NCBI GenBank assembly: GCA_002428445.1
Contig: DIWJ01000049.1
Span: 1 to 64,000 of the forward strand
Length of the DNA: 64,000 bases
Direction of reading: 5' to 3'
DNA from: Syntrophaceae bacterium UBA6109
Lineage (GTDB): Bacteria > Desulfobacterota > Syntrophia > Syntrophales > UBA6109
Under the pieces are notes generated by a model, which saw only the letters and a program-made list of their open reading frames with translations, was not told the DNA's origin and did no database searches. A program made the position numbers and the translations under genes. Of the stretch, positions 45,001 through 52,714 are shown in pieces. Positions within the stretch are counted from its first letter, which is position 1, and each line of letters opens with the position of its first letter.

Positions 45001-45037
45001 ATACGAGGGGCCGTCCCCGTTGGGCGGCCCCTCGTTA
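45001..45037 (-). terminator. Strong hairpin after the selenoperoxiredoxin gene
   Basis: CGAGGGGCCG (45004-45013) pairs perfectly with CGGCCCCTCG (45025-45034); CCC/GGG pairs extend the stem inward. It starts about 95 bp after the selenoperoxiredoxin stop. The following minus-strand bases are only moderately T-rich, so termination may be partial, allowing read-through into the CGGC gene. Confidence 0.55.
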
Positions 45038-45129
45038 CGGTCTTTCGCCTCTGGACCGATTGGATGTGTTTCCAGCCGGTCCCGGCGCGATAGAGGCGGG
45101 GAACAGGCTGCCGCCCTCGAAAGGCAGTC

Positions 45130-45858
45130 TCACTCGAAGGCCATCTTGGTCTTCCAGACCTCCCATACCTTGCCGACAAGATCGGGTCCCGGTTTCAGGG
45201 TCATCTTGCCGGGCCTCCATCCGGAGGGAGTGGCTTCCGTCCCCTTGCTGCTCCGCACGAGTTGGAAGGCCTGGACCTGGCGAAGGGATTCGCTGACGTT
45301 GCGGCCCACCGGCGGCGTCAGGACTTCGAATCCCTGAACGATGCCGTCGGGATCGATGATGAACCGCCCCCGGGTCTCCACGCCCATCTCTTCACTGTAG
45401 ATTCCGAACGACGTTCCCACCTTCCCGCCGGCGTCGGAAAGCATGGGGAAGGGGACACCGCCTGCGACCATTTTGGACAGCTCATGGTCATTCCACATCT
45501 TGTGCACGAAAACGCTGTCGATGCTCATGGAGAGGATTTCCACGCCCAGCTTCCGGAATTCGGGATATTTTTCGGCGACCGCCGAAATCTCCGTCGCTCA
45601 AACAAAGGTGAAGTCGCCCGGATAGAAGCAGAGAAGCACCCATTTGCCGAGATACTCGGACAGCTTGACGGATACGAATTTCCCCTGATGGTACGCCGGG
45701 GCCGTAAAATCGGGGGCCTGTTTACCGACCTGGAGCATTGATCTCATCTCCTTTCTCTCGATTGCTTGCGGTTCGCCTGGTGTCGCCTGTTTCCCCTTTT
45801 CTGCACCCACGGGTCCCCCCGTGGGACGGGCGCAGCCGACCTTGATTTCTTCGGCCAT
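45130..45858 (-). CDS. prxU: Selenocysteine-containing peroxiredoxin (AhpC/Prx1 type)
   Basis: 242 residues when the TGA at 45600-45598 is read as Sec87. The flanking frame matches 2-Cys peroxiredoxins exactly: [10 protein letters not shown] before and [14 protein letters not shown] after, so Sec replaces the peroxidatic Cys. The C-terminal site where AhpC has its resolving Cys reads [11 protein letters not shown], with no Cys after Sec, so it should act as a 1-Cys type enzyme using an external thiol. ATG 45858 has AAGGAGG and gives a 40-residue extension with one Cys; a second start at 45738 also has AAAGGAG and puts Sec at residue 47, the family's normal position. A hairpin follows the UGA. 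It reduces peroxides. Confidence 0.93.
45570..45587 (-). promoter_or_regulatory. SECIS hairpin in the peroxiredoxin gene
   Basis: On the minus strand, 10 nt after the UGA, TTTCGGC and GCCGAAA form a perfect 7-bp stem with a GGTC tetraloop. The E. coli fdhF SECIS also exposes GGUC in its loop for SelB binding. Position and loop support Sec insertion rather than termination. Confidence 0.8.
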
Positions 45859-45908
45859 AGAATTCCTCCTTCTGAGAAGCGTCTTCCCGGCCTGATTGTG
45901 CCGTCTCT

Positions 45909-46247
45909 TCAGTGGTCGCAGAGATTGTCGCCCGTCCGCAGCGTACCGGTCAAGTAGGAATGCACGACGCTGTCCGGCTCCTCGCAGGGCGCCCCGGTTA
46001 CAACGACGATGTTCTGCTGCGAAAACAGCTGCTGCGCGCGCTGGCCCATGCCGCCCGCGATGATGATCTCCGCTCCCTGCTCATGGAGCCATCGCGGCAG
46101 AAGGCCCGGCTCGTGGGGCGGCGGCGTAACCGTTTTTTTGGTTGTGATGCTTTTCTTCTCGGGATCCACGTCGACGAGGTGAAACTCCTCGCAGTGGCCG
46201 AAGTGGGCACAGAGTTTCCCTTCCGTGACAGGTATGGCGATACGCAT
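45909..46247 (-). CDS. NifX/NifB-C-like (dinitrogenase iron-molybdenum cofactor) protein
   Basis: 112 residues with the Nif cofactor-binding fold: [22 protein letters not shown] at the start and [26 protein letters not shown] carries the conserved His/Cys seen in metal-cluster-binding members. No nifHDK is present, so a nitrogenase role is unlikely; the family is widely used for Fe-S or Fe-Mo type clusters. It lies between the Mrp/NifU fusion and the selenoperoxiredoxin. Confidence 0.87.
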   Translation of the reverse strand: MRIAIPVTEGKLCAHFGHCEEFHLVDVDPEKKSITTKKTVTPPPHEPGLLPRWLHEQGAEIIIAGGMGQRAQQLFSQQNIVVVTGAPCEEPDSVVHSYLTGTLRTGDNLCDH

Positions 46248-46318
46248 AAGTCTTTCTCCTTCGGTTATTCAGTTATGGTTTGCGGGATATGCCCGCTGAA
46301 TCCTCCGCTTCTTTTCCG

Positions 46319-47566
46319 CTACGGCAGGCACATATAGGTGCCAATCGCACGGTACAGTGCGCTTACGGCAAGAACGGCGCAGTGACGGTTCGTCTCCGGC
46401 AAACCCTGCACGCCCGCCAGAATCATGGCCGGATGGATGCGGAGGGCTTCCTCAATTTTCAGACCTTTGGCCATGGCAGCCACCATCTCTCCATAAATCC
46501 TGGTGTGCGCGCACCCGTCCGTATGATAGCGGACGCCGGTGATCCTGCCGTCGGTAACGACAAGATAGAACTCCATCGTGTCGCCGCAGGGTCCGGTGAC
46601 GGCGGCCGACGCCGTCGGATCGCTGATCCGTCCGAAAAAACTCTGTTCCTCCCCGCCGTCATCGAGAGGTTCCGTCGGCGGGAATTTGTCCTGTTTCTCT
46701 GCGGGCGATTTCCCGAGCAGCCGCGAGATCACGGCGTTGAGCGCCACAGCGCCCGGCGCCGACGGAAATCCCTGAAGGTAGGAAAGTCCGGCGTCCCCGG
46801 CCGTCACGATCTGCGGATCGATGGGGATGCGGCCCAGAAAGGGAACACCCATATCTCCGGCCATGCGCTCGCCGCCGCCTTCCTTGAAAATCTCCGTCAT
46901 GACCCCGCAGTTCCTGCAGACGTAACCGCTCATGTTCTCGACGACGCCCAAGACCGGCAGGCCGATCTCCCGGCAGAAATTCACGGAACGCCTCACGTCG
47001 GCGAGCGCCAGTTCCTGAGGCGTCGTCACGATGACCGCCCCCTCCAACGGGGCCAGTATCTGGCATACGGAAAGCGGCTCGTCGCCGGTGCCGGGCGGAC
47101 AGTCCACGACCAGGAAATCCAGGTCGCCCCAATCCACTTCCTCGATCAACTGCTTGAGTACGCCTGCCTTTCGCGGGCCGCGCCAGATCACCGCCACATC
47201 CGGCTCCTGAAAGAGCAGGCCGAGGGACATGACTTTCATTCCGGCGGCTTCGACGGGGATCAAGCGTCCCTTTTCCGTCTTCGGGATGCATCCCCCCAGG
47301 TTCAGCATCGTCGGCACGCTCGGCCCGTGGAGATCCGCGTCGAGCAGCCCCACCCTGTTCCCAAGCCCGGCAAGCGCCGACGCCAAGCTGACGGCGACGG
47401 TGCTCTTCCCTACGCCTCCCTTGCCGGAGAGAACGGCAATCTTCTTGCCGACCCTCGCGAGCCGCTCGGCATTTTCGAGCTGCGCCGCCGCGTCCTGTTT
47501 CTCCGCGGCGGTGTTCTTCTTTCCCGCGCAGGTACCTCCCTGCACTGTTTTCAATTCGTCCTGCAT
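46319..47566 (-). CDS. Mrp/NBP35 ATPase fused to a NifU-like domain
   Basis: 415 residues. After a 40-residue lead comes an Mrp-type P-loop domain with GKGGVGKS at 48-55, the LLDADLHGPSVPTMLNL and DFLVVDCPPGTGDEPLSV segments and a CRNCG pair near residue 225 for cluster binding at the dimer interface. The C-terminal 115 residues form a NifU-N-like domain with three Cys (GPCGDTME, DGCAHTR, RHCAVLA). Such fusions act as Fe-S carriers. It follows the metallo-beta-lactamase-fold gene by 78 bp. Confidence 0.88.
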   Translation of the reverse strand: MQDELKTVQGGTCAGKKNTAAEKQDAAAQLENAERLARVGKKIAVLSGKGGVGKSTVAVSLASALAGLGNRVGLLDADLHGPSVPTMLNLGGCIPKTEKGRLIPVEAAGMKVMSLGLLFQEPDVAVIWRGPRKAGVLKQLIEEVDWGDLDFLVVDCPPGTGDEPLSVCQILAPLEGAVIVTTPQELALADVRRSVNFCREIGLPVLGVVENMSGYVCRNCGVMTEIFKEGGGERMAGDMGVPFLGRIPIDPQIVTAGDAGLSYLQGFPSAPGAVALNAVISRLLGKSPAEKQDKFPPTEPLDDGGEEQSFFGRISDPTASAAVTGPCGDTMEFYLVVTDGRITGVRYHTDGCAHTRIYGEMVAAMAKGLKIEEALRIHPAMILAGVQGLPETNRHCAVLAVSALYRAIGTYMCLP

Positions 47567-47644
47567 TCGTTGTTAACCTCCCGACTCGATATTCCAATCC
47601 GCCCCGCCCCATTTGCAGCGAGGCTCCAAGACAGAAGTCAGCGT

Positions 47645-48607
47645 CTATCCTCCCTGGGCATCCGCCGCAGAAAAGACAACTCTCGTACCGCTCATATTGA
47701 ACAGAAAGCGGTCCGGCATTTCCCGCTCCACAAGCATGACGGCCTCGCGGCTGCAGCAGTGACAGGGCACCGCGTGGTCGGGACCGAGATCCTTCAGCGC
47801 CGCCACCGTGGCATGAAGGACGGGATCGGCAAGCGGTCCCGTGAGGTGAAACCCTCCCATGACGACGTGGATCTTGTCGATGCCCGTCACTTTCCGCGCA
47901 TAGCGGACCGAATTGACGATTCCCGCATGGGCGCACCCGCTGAGCACGACGAGGCCCCTGCCCCGGAGATTCATGACAAGAGATGTGTCGTCTTCAAGAA
48001 GATCCCGCCGCTCCTCGCCTTCTTCCTCATAGAAGGCGCCGGGCATGCCCTTCTCAAAATCCGTTGTCCGTTCGATTTCTCCGAGAAAGAGGACCGTGTC
48101 TCCGAGAATTTCCTTCGGCTTCACCGTTTCCATAATCTCCACGCCCGCCTTTTTCACGCGATCCCTCGTGAACGAGGGCATGGCATGCTTCTTCCCCGAC
48201 GCATCCTTGAAGTACCGGGGATTTCGAAAGACCGCCGGATGGACCACCAACGGTATTCCCGGCCTTCCCAGCGAAGCAGTCAAGGCCTCGAATCCCTCGA
48301 AATGATCATAGTGCCCGTGGGAAAGCGCCATGATTTCGATGAGGCCCGGGCCAACGCCGAGAGTTCGCGCGTTATCGGCGGCGCCGCGGGGGGAAGAGCC
48401 GAAGTCGAAGAGGAGCGATCGCTTCCGCCCGCCTGCCGTAGTCGAAACAATGGCGGAGAAACCATGCTCGGCAGTGATGGAAGGGCCCCTGGCGCCGCCG
48501 AGAAGCTTCCTCGCCCGGGTGACGATCGCATCGTTGTCAGCCGCCGTGATGTTGATGTAATTGTCCTGAAGCGTCAGAATCTCTACGGTTTCTACGGGCT
48601 GAAGCAT
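47645..48607 (-). CDS. Metallo-beta-lactamase-fold hydrolase
   Basis: 320 residues from ATG 48607 behind AAAGGAG. The metal site is LSHGHYDHFEG; further ligands are in GCAHAGIVNSVRYA and VMGGFHLTGPL, as in the subgroup annotated near 7,8-dihydropterin-6-methyl-4-(beta-D-ribofuranosyl)aminobenzene phosphate synthase-like proteins. The CHCCSREAV segment adds three Cys-rich residues. These proteins recur beside MinD-type ferredoxin ATPases in anaerobes. Substrate unknown. Confidence 0.85.
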   Translation of the reverse strand: MLQPVETVEILTLQDNYINITAADNDAIVTRARKLLGGARGPSITAEHGFSAIVSTTAGGRKRSLLFDFGSSPRGAADNARTLGVGPGLIEIMALSHGHYDHFEGFEALTASLGRPGIPLVVHPAVFRNPRYFKDASGKKHAMPSFTRDRVKKAGVEIMETVKPKEILGDTVLFLGEIERTTDFEKGMPGAFYEEEGEERRDLLEDDTSLVMNLRGRGLVVLSGCAHAGIVNSVRYARKVTGIDKIHVVMGGFHLTGPLADPVLHATVAALKDLGPDHAVPCHCCSREAVMLVEREMPDRFLFNMSGTRVVFSAADAQGG

Positions 48608-48763
48608 GTCTCTTCTCCTTTCGAGATCGCGTTGACCTCCCAACACGGGGGGCTTCCCTTATATGCCGTTCAGCCCGATTTCGCCATCCCGTCGGCCAAT
48701 TCTTGTATCGGCATTACTCGCACGCCTTCTCGTCGTTCGTGCGCCCCATCTTTTTTCTGCCTT

Positions 48764-49636
48764 CTACAAATCCAGTTGACTCCAGATCTGCCGGATATCC
48801 TCAACGCATGGGGCGTCGGTCTCCACGACGGCCAGCACCTGCATCTGAGCAAGCGTAAAAGCGCGGTCGTACCGGATGCGGCCGACAACGCGCGCATTGA
48901 CGCGGCGCGCATTGTCCTCGATGCGCTCCGTCATCTCCGGATTGAGGTCCCACTTGTTCACACAGACCGCGGCGGGAATGTCGAAGTGCCGCGCCAGAGA
49001 GAGAACCCTTTTCAGGTCGTGTTCTCCCGATACGGTGGGTTCCGTCACGACCAGCACGACCGTTGCGCCGGTCAACGAGGCGATCACCGGACAGCCGATC
49101 CCCGGCGGGCCGTCCACGAGAATCGTCTCGCGGTTTTCCTCCTCGGCGATGCGGCGGGCCTCCCGACGGACCGTGGAAACCAGTTTGCCCGAGTTTTCGG
49201 CCGCAATGCCCAGACGGGCATGAACCATGGGACCGCAGCGGGTCTCCGATATCATCCACTCTCCGCAGAGCCGCTCCGGGAAATCGATGGCGGACTCCGG
49301 ACAGAATCGCACACAGACGCCGCAACCTTCGCAGGAAATCCGGTCAATCGCGAACGCTGCATGCCCAGCCGGCGTCTTGTTCACGTTCACAGCGCCGAAC
49401 CGGCAGAATTCGAGACAGGCACCGCAGCCGCTGCAATCTGCCGGACGAATGACGGCCTCATGACCGCCGCGGAAGTCATGCCGTTCCATGATGCGCGGAG
49501 AAAGGATCAGGTGCAGGTCGGACGCGTCTACATCGCAATCGACAATGACAGGTCGATCGGCCAACACTGCAAAAGACGCCGTCAAGCTCGTTTTCCCTGT
49601 TCCTCCTTTCCCGCTGATCACGACGAGTTCTTTCAT
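48764..49636 (-). CDS. MinD-superfamily ATPase with inserted [4Fe-4S] ferredoxin domain (1)
   Basis: 290 residues. Deviant Walker A GKGGTGKTS near residues 9-17 and DCDVDASDLHLIL. Two [4Fe-4S] motifs, CSGCGACLEFCRFGA and CEGCGVCVRFCPES, are inserted at about 68-115. LVDGPPGIGCPVIASL is the Walker B region. Its start overlaps the radical SAM stop by four bases. The pair of such ATPases in this operon (this one and 50703-51551) suggests a heterodimer that couples ATP to cluster or electron transfer, possibly for metal-cluster insertion. Confidence 0.9.
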   Translation of the reverse strand: MKELVVISGKGGTGKTSLTASFAVLADRPVIVDCDVDASDLHLILSPRIMERHDFRGGHEAVIRPADCSGCGACLEFCRFGAVNVNKTPAGHAAFAIDRISCEGCGVCVRFCPESAIDFPERLCGEWMISETRCGPMVHARLGIAAENSGKLVSTVRREARRIAEEENRETILVDGPPGIGCPVIASLTGATVVLVVTEPTVSGEHDLKRVLSLARHFDIPAAVCVNKWDLNPEMTERIEDNARRVNARVVGRIRYDRAFTLAQMQVLAVVETDAPCVEDIRQIWSQLDL

Positions 49637-50619
49637 GCCTTCATGTCCTCTTTCGATGTCGCCGACACTTCTTCCAAGTCCTTTCTCATGTAGAAACTCC
49701 GCCTGCCTGCGACTGCCGTTTTCACTTTTCCTGCGGCGATGAGCGCCTCAAGGTGTTTGATCGCCTCCTGGACATGTATGCCGAGACCGCTCGCCACATC
49801 CGTCAGTGTGCAGGGACGTCTCGCGAGCAGGGCCGCGATGTCTTCATCCCTGATGCGGATGGGAACACCGGATTGCGCACCTTCCCGCTCCTCCCGGCCG
49901 ATGATGTCCACCGGCGCCGGAAAGCGATCCATCAGGGCAACCATCCGGTCCGAAGAAACCGGAAATGCAAAATTTTCGGCGGGGGGGCGGGTGGCGGTAC
50001 TGAGTTGCACGCGCGCCGGCCGAATGCGCCGGACGGCGGCGGCGATCCTTTCCGCCTCGGCGGGGATCTCCGTGACGCCCCCAAGGAGCAGAACCTCCAG
50101 CCAGACCTCGCCCGGAAAGCGCCGGGCGAATGCGGCGATGCCGGCAACCATGAATTCAAAGGCGATCTCTTTGTGTGGACGGTTGACATAACGAAACAGG
50201 CGTTCGTCTCCGGCGTCCAGCGACGGCAGCACAAGATCGGCGGCCATCAAGGCGTCCCGGACCTCGCTGTCCCAGAGCAGCGAACCATTGGTAAGGACGG
50301 CAACCGGAATTTTCGTCAGGTGTTTGATCGTTTCGATCAGATCGCCGATGCCGGAATTCAGCGTGGGCTCCCCGGAACCGGCAAGACTGATATAATCGGG
50401 GTGATCTCCCTCGGACAATTTCCGTTCCACTTCCTCAAGAACGTCCTTGATCGGAACGTATTCCTTCCGTTCAACAGTCTTATTTGTGGTACGGCCCAAC
50501 TGGCAATAGATGCAGTCGTAGGAGCAGATCTTGAACGGCACGAGATCGACCCCAAGGGATCGTCCCAGGCGCCGCGAGGGAACAGGGCCGTACAGATGCC
50601 GAAAGCCGGCGGCGCTCAT
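49633..50619 (-). CDS. Radical SAM protein with C-terminal winged helix
   Basis: 328 residues from ATG 50619. The cluster motif is CSYDCIYC (Cys32, Cys36, Cys39), preceded by YGPVPSRRLGRSLGVDLVP, typical of a small uncharacterised radical SAM group; GSGEPTLN follows as the SAM-binding GGEP-like segment. The last 75 residues look like a winged-helix domain (LTDVASGLGIHVQEAIKHLEAL). The start overlaps the stop of the 27-residue FmdB-like gene (ATGA) and its own stop overlaps the next ATPase, so translation is coupled. Substrate unknown. Confidence 0.88.
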   Translation of the reverse strand: MSAAGFRHLYGPVPSRRLGRSLGVDLVPFKICSYDCIYCQLGRTTNKTVERKEYVPIKDVLEEVERKLSEGDHPDYISLAGSGEPTLNSGIGDLIETIKHLTKIPVAVLTNGSLLWDSEVRDALMAADLVLPSLDAGDERLFRYVNRPHKEIAFEFMVAGIAAFARRFPGEVWLEVLLLGGVTEIPAEAERIAAAVRRIRPARVQLSTATRPPAENFAFPVSSDRMVALMDRFPAPVDIIGREEREGAQSGVPIRIRDEDIAALLARRPCTLTDVASGLGIHVQEAIKHLEALIAAGKVKTAVAGRRSFYMRKDLEEVSATSKEDMKA

Positions 50620-50699
50620 GAGGCATCTCCACACTGCGGCTTTCCGCAACGCTCGGTCCTGCCGCAGCGGGTCTTGCTCTTGTATTCATAGGTCGGCAT
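50616..50699 (-). CDS. 27-residue FmdB-like cysteine mini-protein
   Basis: A tiny frame between two large genes, missed by usual length limits. ATG 50699 is 3 bp after the stop of the ATPase gene, with GGAGGGG at good spacing, and its TGA overlaps the radical SAM ATG. The peptide begins MPTYEYKSKTRCGRTER, like the N-terminus of FmdB zinc-ribbon proteins, and holds three Cys (RCG, RCG, QCG). The rest of the FmdB domain is absent. It may be a metal-binding leader peptide coupling the two genes or a remnant. Confidence 0.6.
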   Translation of the reverse strand: MPTYEYKSKTRCGRTERCGKPQCGDAS

Positions 50700-50702
50700 G
50701 CC

Positions 50703-51551
50703 TCAAACCCCTCCGGCATCGTTCAGTTTGAAAATTCCCTCCGCCAGGCTTCGGAAGAGGCCATGGTATTCCGGCAATGCATCCACGATCAGATACCCTT
50801 TCGAGTAGGCTTCGGCGATCCGCCGGTCATCCGGAATTTCCAGGAGAACGGGGACGTTTTCTTCCCTGCAGAATACGTGCACCCGATCGTCGCCGATTCC
50901 GACACGGTTGATCACCACGCCGAAGGGAACTCCGAGCTCTCGAACCGTGTCCACGGCCAGCTTCAGATCGTGGAGTCCGAACGGCGTCGGTTCCGTAACA
51001 AGCGCGACGAAATCCGCGCCCCGAAGCGTGGCAACCACCGGGCAGGAGGTGCCCGGTGGCGCATCCAGAATCGCCGGAGTGTCCTTCTGCAGCCGGTCCT
51101 TCACAGCGCGGATAAGCGGCGGCGCCATGGCAACGCCGACGTCGAGCCGTCCCTCGATCAGTGTGACATTCTCCGCTCGGATCGTTTCGATGACGCCGAT
51201 ACGTTTGTCCGTTTCGCGAATCGCCTTCCTGGGGCATACCTTCGCGCATCCGCCGCAACCGTGACACATCTCGGGGAAAACCACCGGCACGGTCCCGAAG
51301 GAGATGATGGCATGGTACGCGCAGAAACGGCCGCATTCGCCGCAGCCGTCGCAAAGGGCTTCGTCGACTTCCGGAACCGGAATGCCGACGATTTCCTCTT
51401 TGAGGACGGCACCCCCGAGAAACAGGCGGCAATTGGGCTCCTCCACATCGCAGTCCAGAAGCATCACGTCGGAACCCAGCACCCGCGCCAGGTTGACCGA
51501 AACGGTCGTCTTGCCGGTTCCGCCCTTGCCTGAAGCGACCGCCAGGATCAT
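50703..51551 (-). CDS. MinD-superfamily ATPase with inserted [4Fe-4S] ferredoxin domain (2)
   Basis: 282 residues from ATG 51551, which overlaps the DUF5320 stop by four bases. Walker A is SGKGGTGKTT near 7-16; the ferredoxin insert has CDGCGECGRFCAYHA and CHGCGGCAKVCPRKA at about 65-110. ILDAPPGTSCPVVATL is the Walker B region and ALVTEPTPFGLHDL follows. Paired with the ATPase at 48764-49636 with the radical SAM gene between them. Such pairs occur in many anaerobes beside NifX-like and DUF5320 genes, but their chemistry is unproven. Confidence 0.9.
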   Translation of the reverse strand: MILAVASGKGGTGKTTVSVNLARVLGSDVMLLDCDVEEPNCRLFLGGAVLKEEIVGIPVPEVDEALCDGCGECGRFCAYHAIISFGTVPVVFPEMCHGCGGCAKVCPRKAIRETDKRIGVIETIRAENVTLIEGRLDVGVAMAPPLIRAVKDRLQKDTPAILDAPPGTSCPVVATLRGADFVALVTEPTPFGLHDLKLAVDTVRELGVPFGVVINRVGIGDDRVHVFCREENVPVLLEIPDDRRIAEAYSKGYLIVDALPEYHGLFRSLAEGIFKLNDAGGV

Positions 51552-51814
51552 GATGCGTCCGCCTCCGGACATTTTTGGCTTTTCCTCCCGTCGGTTTTAG
51601 GGAGCGGCTCGCCGACGATTCGCCTGACCGTCTCCAGGGAAACGGTCTCGCCGTACGGGACACGGGGAGAAATCGTTACCGCTTCCCCGGGTAACCCGGC
51701 AAAGCCAGCGATAGGTTCATTGAAGGTTTGCGGCATTTTTAAAATACAATACCCTCTCCCCCAACCTGTCATGGGGCCGCGGCCTCGCGGTCCTGTTCCG
51801 TCATATCCCGGCAT
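51548..51814 (-). CDS. DUF5320 small protein
   Basis: 88 residues from ATG 51814. The DUF5320 signature MPGYDGTGPRGRGPMTGWGR is followed by GYC. The rest is short and has one more Cys near the C-terminus. DUF5320 proteins accompany NifX-like proteins and MinD-type ATPases in anaerobes; a metal-binding or structural role is assumed. It overlaps the ATPase gene by four bases. Confidence 0.75.
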   Translation of the reverse strand: MPGYDGTGPRGRGPMTGWGRGYCILKMPQTFNEPIAGFAGLPGEAVTISPRVPYGETVSLETVRRIVGEPLPKTDGRKSQKCPEADAS

Positions 51815-51850
51815 ACGCGTAACCTCTTGAATCGGCAAAAAAGCAACCCC

Positions 51851-52213
51851 TTAAGCCCAATGACTCTCCACGTCCGGTGTATTGGCCTGAACGAGCTTCC
51901 CCGCGCGGTACTCTTCGAGCGCTTCGGCCACGGTTGGCGCGCCGGTATTGAAAATCTTGATTCCGGCGGCGGAAAGAACGCGGAACGCCTTCGGGCCGCA
52001 ATGTCCCGTCACAAGCGTTTTCGCACCGAGGCGCGCCACGGTTTCCGCCGACTGGATGCCCGCTCCCTGGGCCGCATTCAGATTCTTCGAGTTGTCAACC
52101 ACTTCGAAGGTCTTGCTGTCCAGATCGTAGATGAGAAATTTCGCAGCCCGTCCGAAACGGCTGTCCAGGGGGGATTTCAGATCTTCGCCTGATGTCGTGA
52201 ACGCGATTTTCAT
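51851..52213 (-). CDS. NifX/NifB-C-like cofactor-binding protein
   Basis: 120 residues from ATG 52213. MKIAFTTSGEDLKSPLDSRFGRA and GAKTLVTGHCGPKAFRVL carry the family's pattern, with one Cys. It lies between the two DUF5320 genes. Three NifX-like genes in one transcript suggest parallel carriers for different metal clusters or different partners. Confidence 0.87.
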   Translation of the reverse strand: MKIAFTTSGEDLKSPLDSRFGRAAKFLIYDLDSKTFEVVDNSKNLNAAQGAGIQSAETVARLGAKTLVTGHCGPKAFRVLSAAGIKIFNTGAPTVAEALEEYRAGKLVQANTPDVESHWA

Positions 52214-52289
52214 TCCATTTCTCGATTCTTCTGCGTCAGCAGAGTCTGCGTGACGGCAACAACCGCCGCACAATTGTTTTCGATACCGG

Positions 52290-52682
52290 TTATTCCGCCG
52301 CCGTTCCGGTTTTGATTTCGGAGAGGCGCTTCTTGATGAAGTCCAGTTCCGCCTGCAATGCATCGGCCTGGCTTTGAAGAGCCTGCTTTTCCACCTCCGG
52401 GCTGACGTTCTGCTGGGGCGCATGGTATCCATATGGCATCGCGGTTCCGCCGAAACGCATCCAGCCCGGCTGACCGGTGGCGTAAAACCTGTGCCTCCAC
52501 CCGCGGCCGCCGCCCCGGAAACCCTGCCCCCAGGCGCCACAGCCACCACCGAAGCCGGCTCCGAAATTTCGTCCCGGCGCAGGATTCACGTATCCCGGCA
52601 TCGCATATCCTGCGCAATAACCGGCTGCGCGTCCGGTCATCGGCCCTCTTCCAGCGGGGCCTGTTTTGTCTCCTCTCGGCAT
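52290..52682 (-). CDS. DUF5320 protein with Gly-rich core and coiled coil
   Basis: 130 residues from ATG 52682 behind GGAGGA. N-terminal DUF5320 signature MPRGDKTGPAGRGPMTGRAAGYC, a Gly/Phe/Arg-rich middle (about 35-90) and a C-terminal helix with heptads (about 95-125). The longer frame beginning near 52817 overlaps the upstream gene. Likely a small accessory protein of the NifX/ATPase system. Confidence 0.8.
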   Translation of the reverse strand: MPRGDKTGPAGRGPMTGRAAGYCAGYAMPGYVNPAPGRNFGAGFGGGCGAWGQGFRGGGRGWRHRFYATGQPGWMRFGGTAMPYGYHAPQQNVSPEVEKQALQSQADALQAELDFIKKRLSEIKTGTAAE

Positions 52683-52714
52683 CGTCCTATCCTCCTTCCT
52701 GTAGAACTTTTTCT

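Noticed and set aside
46280..49693. A 1137-codon plus-strand open frame
   Set aside because: It lies antisense to three complete family-matched genes (Mrp/NifU, MBL fold, MinD-type ATPase) and shows no domain similarity; long antisense frames are expected in GC-rich DNA.
50616..50618. TGA ending the FmdB-like mini-gene as a possible selenocysteine codon
   Set aside because: The downstream frame (APPAFG...) does not continue the FmdB domain, and the TGA overlaps the radical SAM start as in normal coupling; no convincing hairpin was seen.
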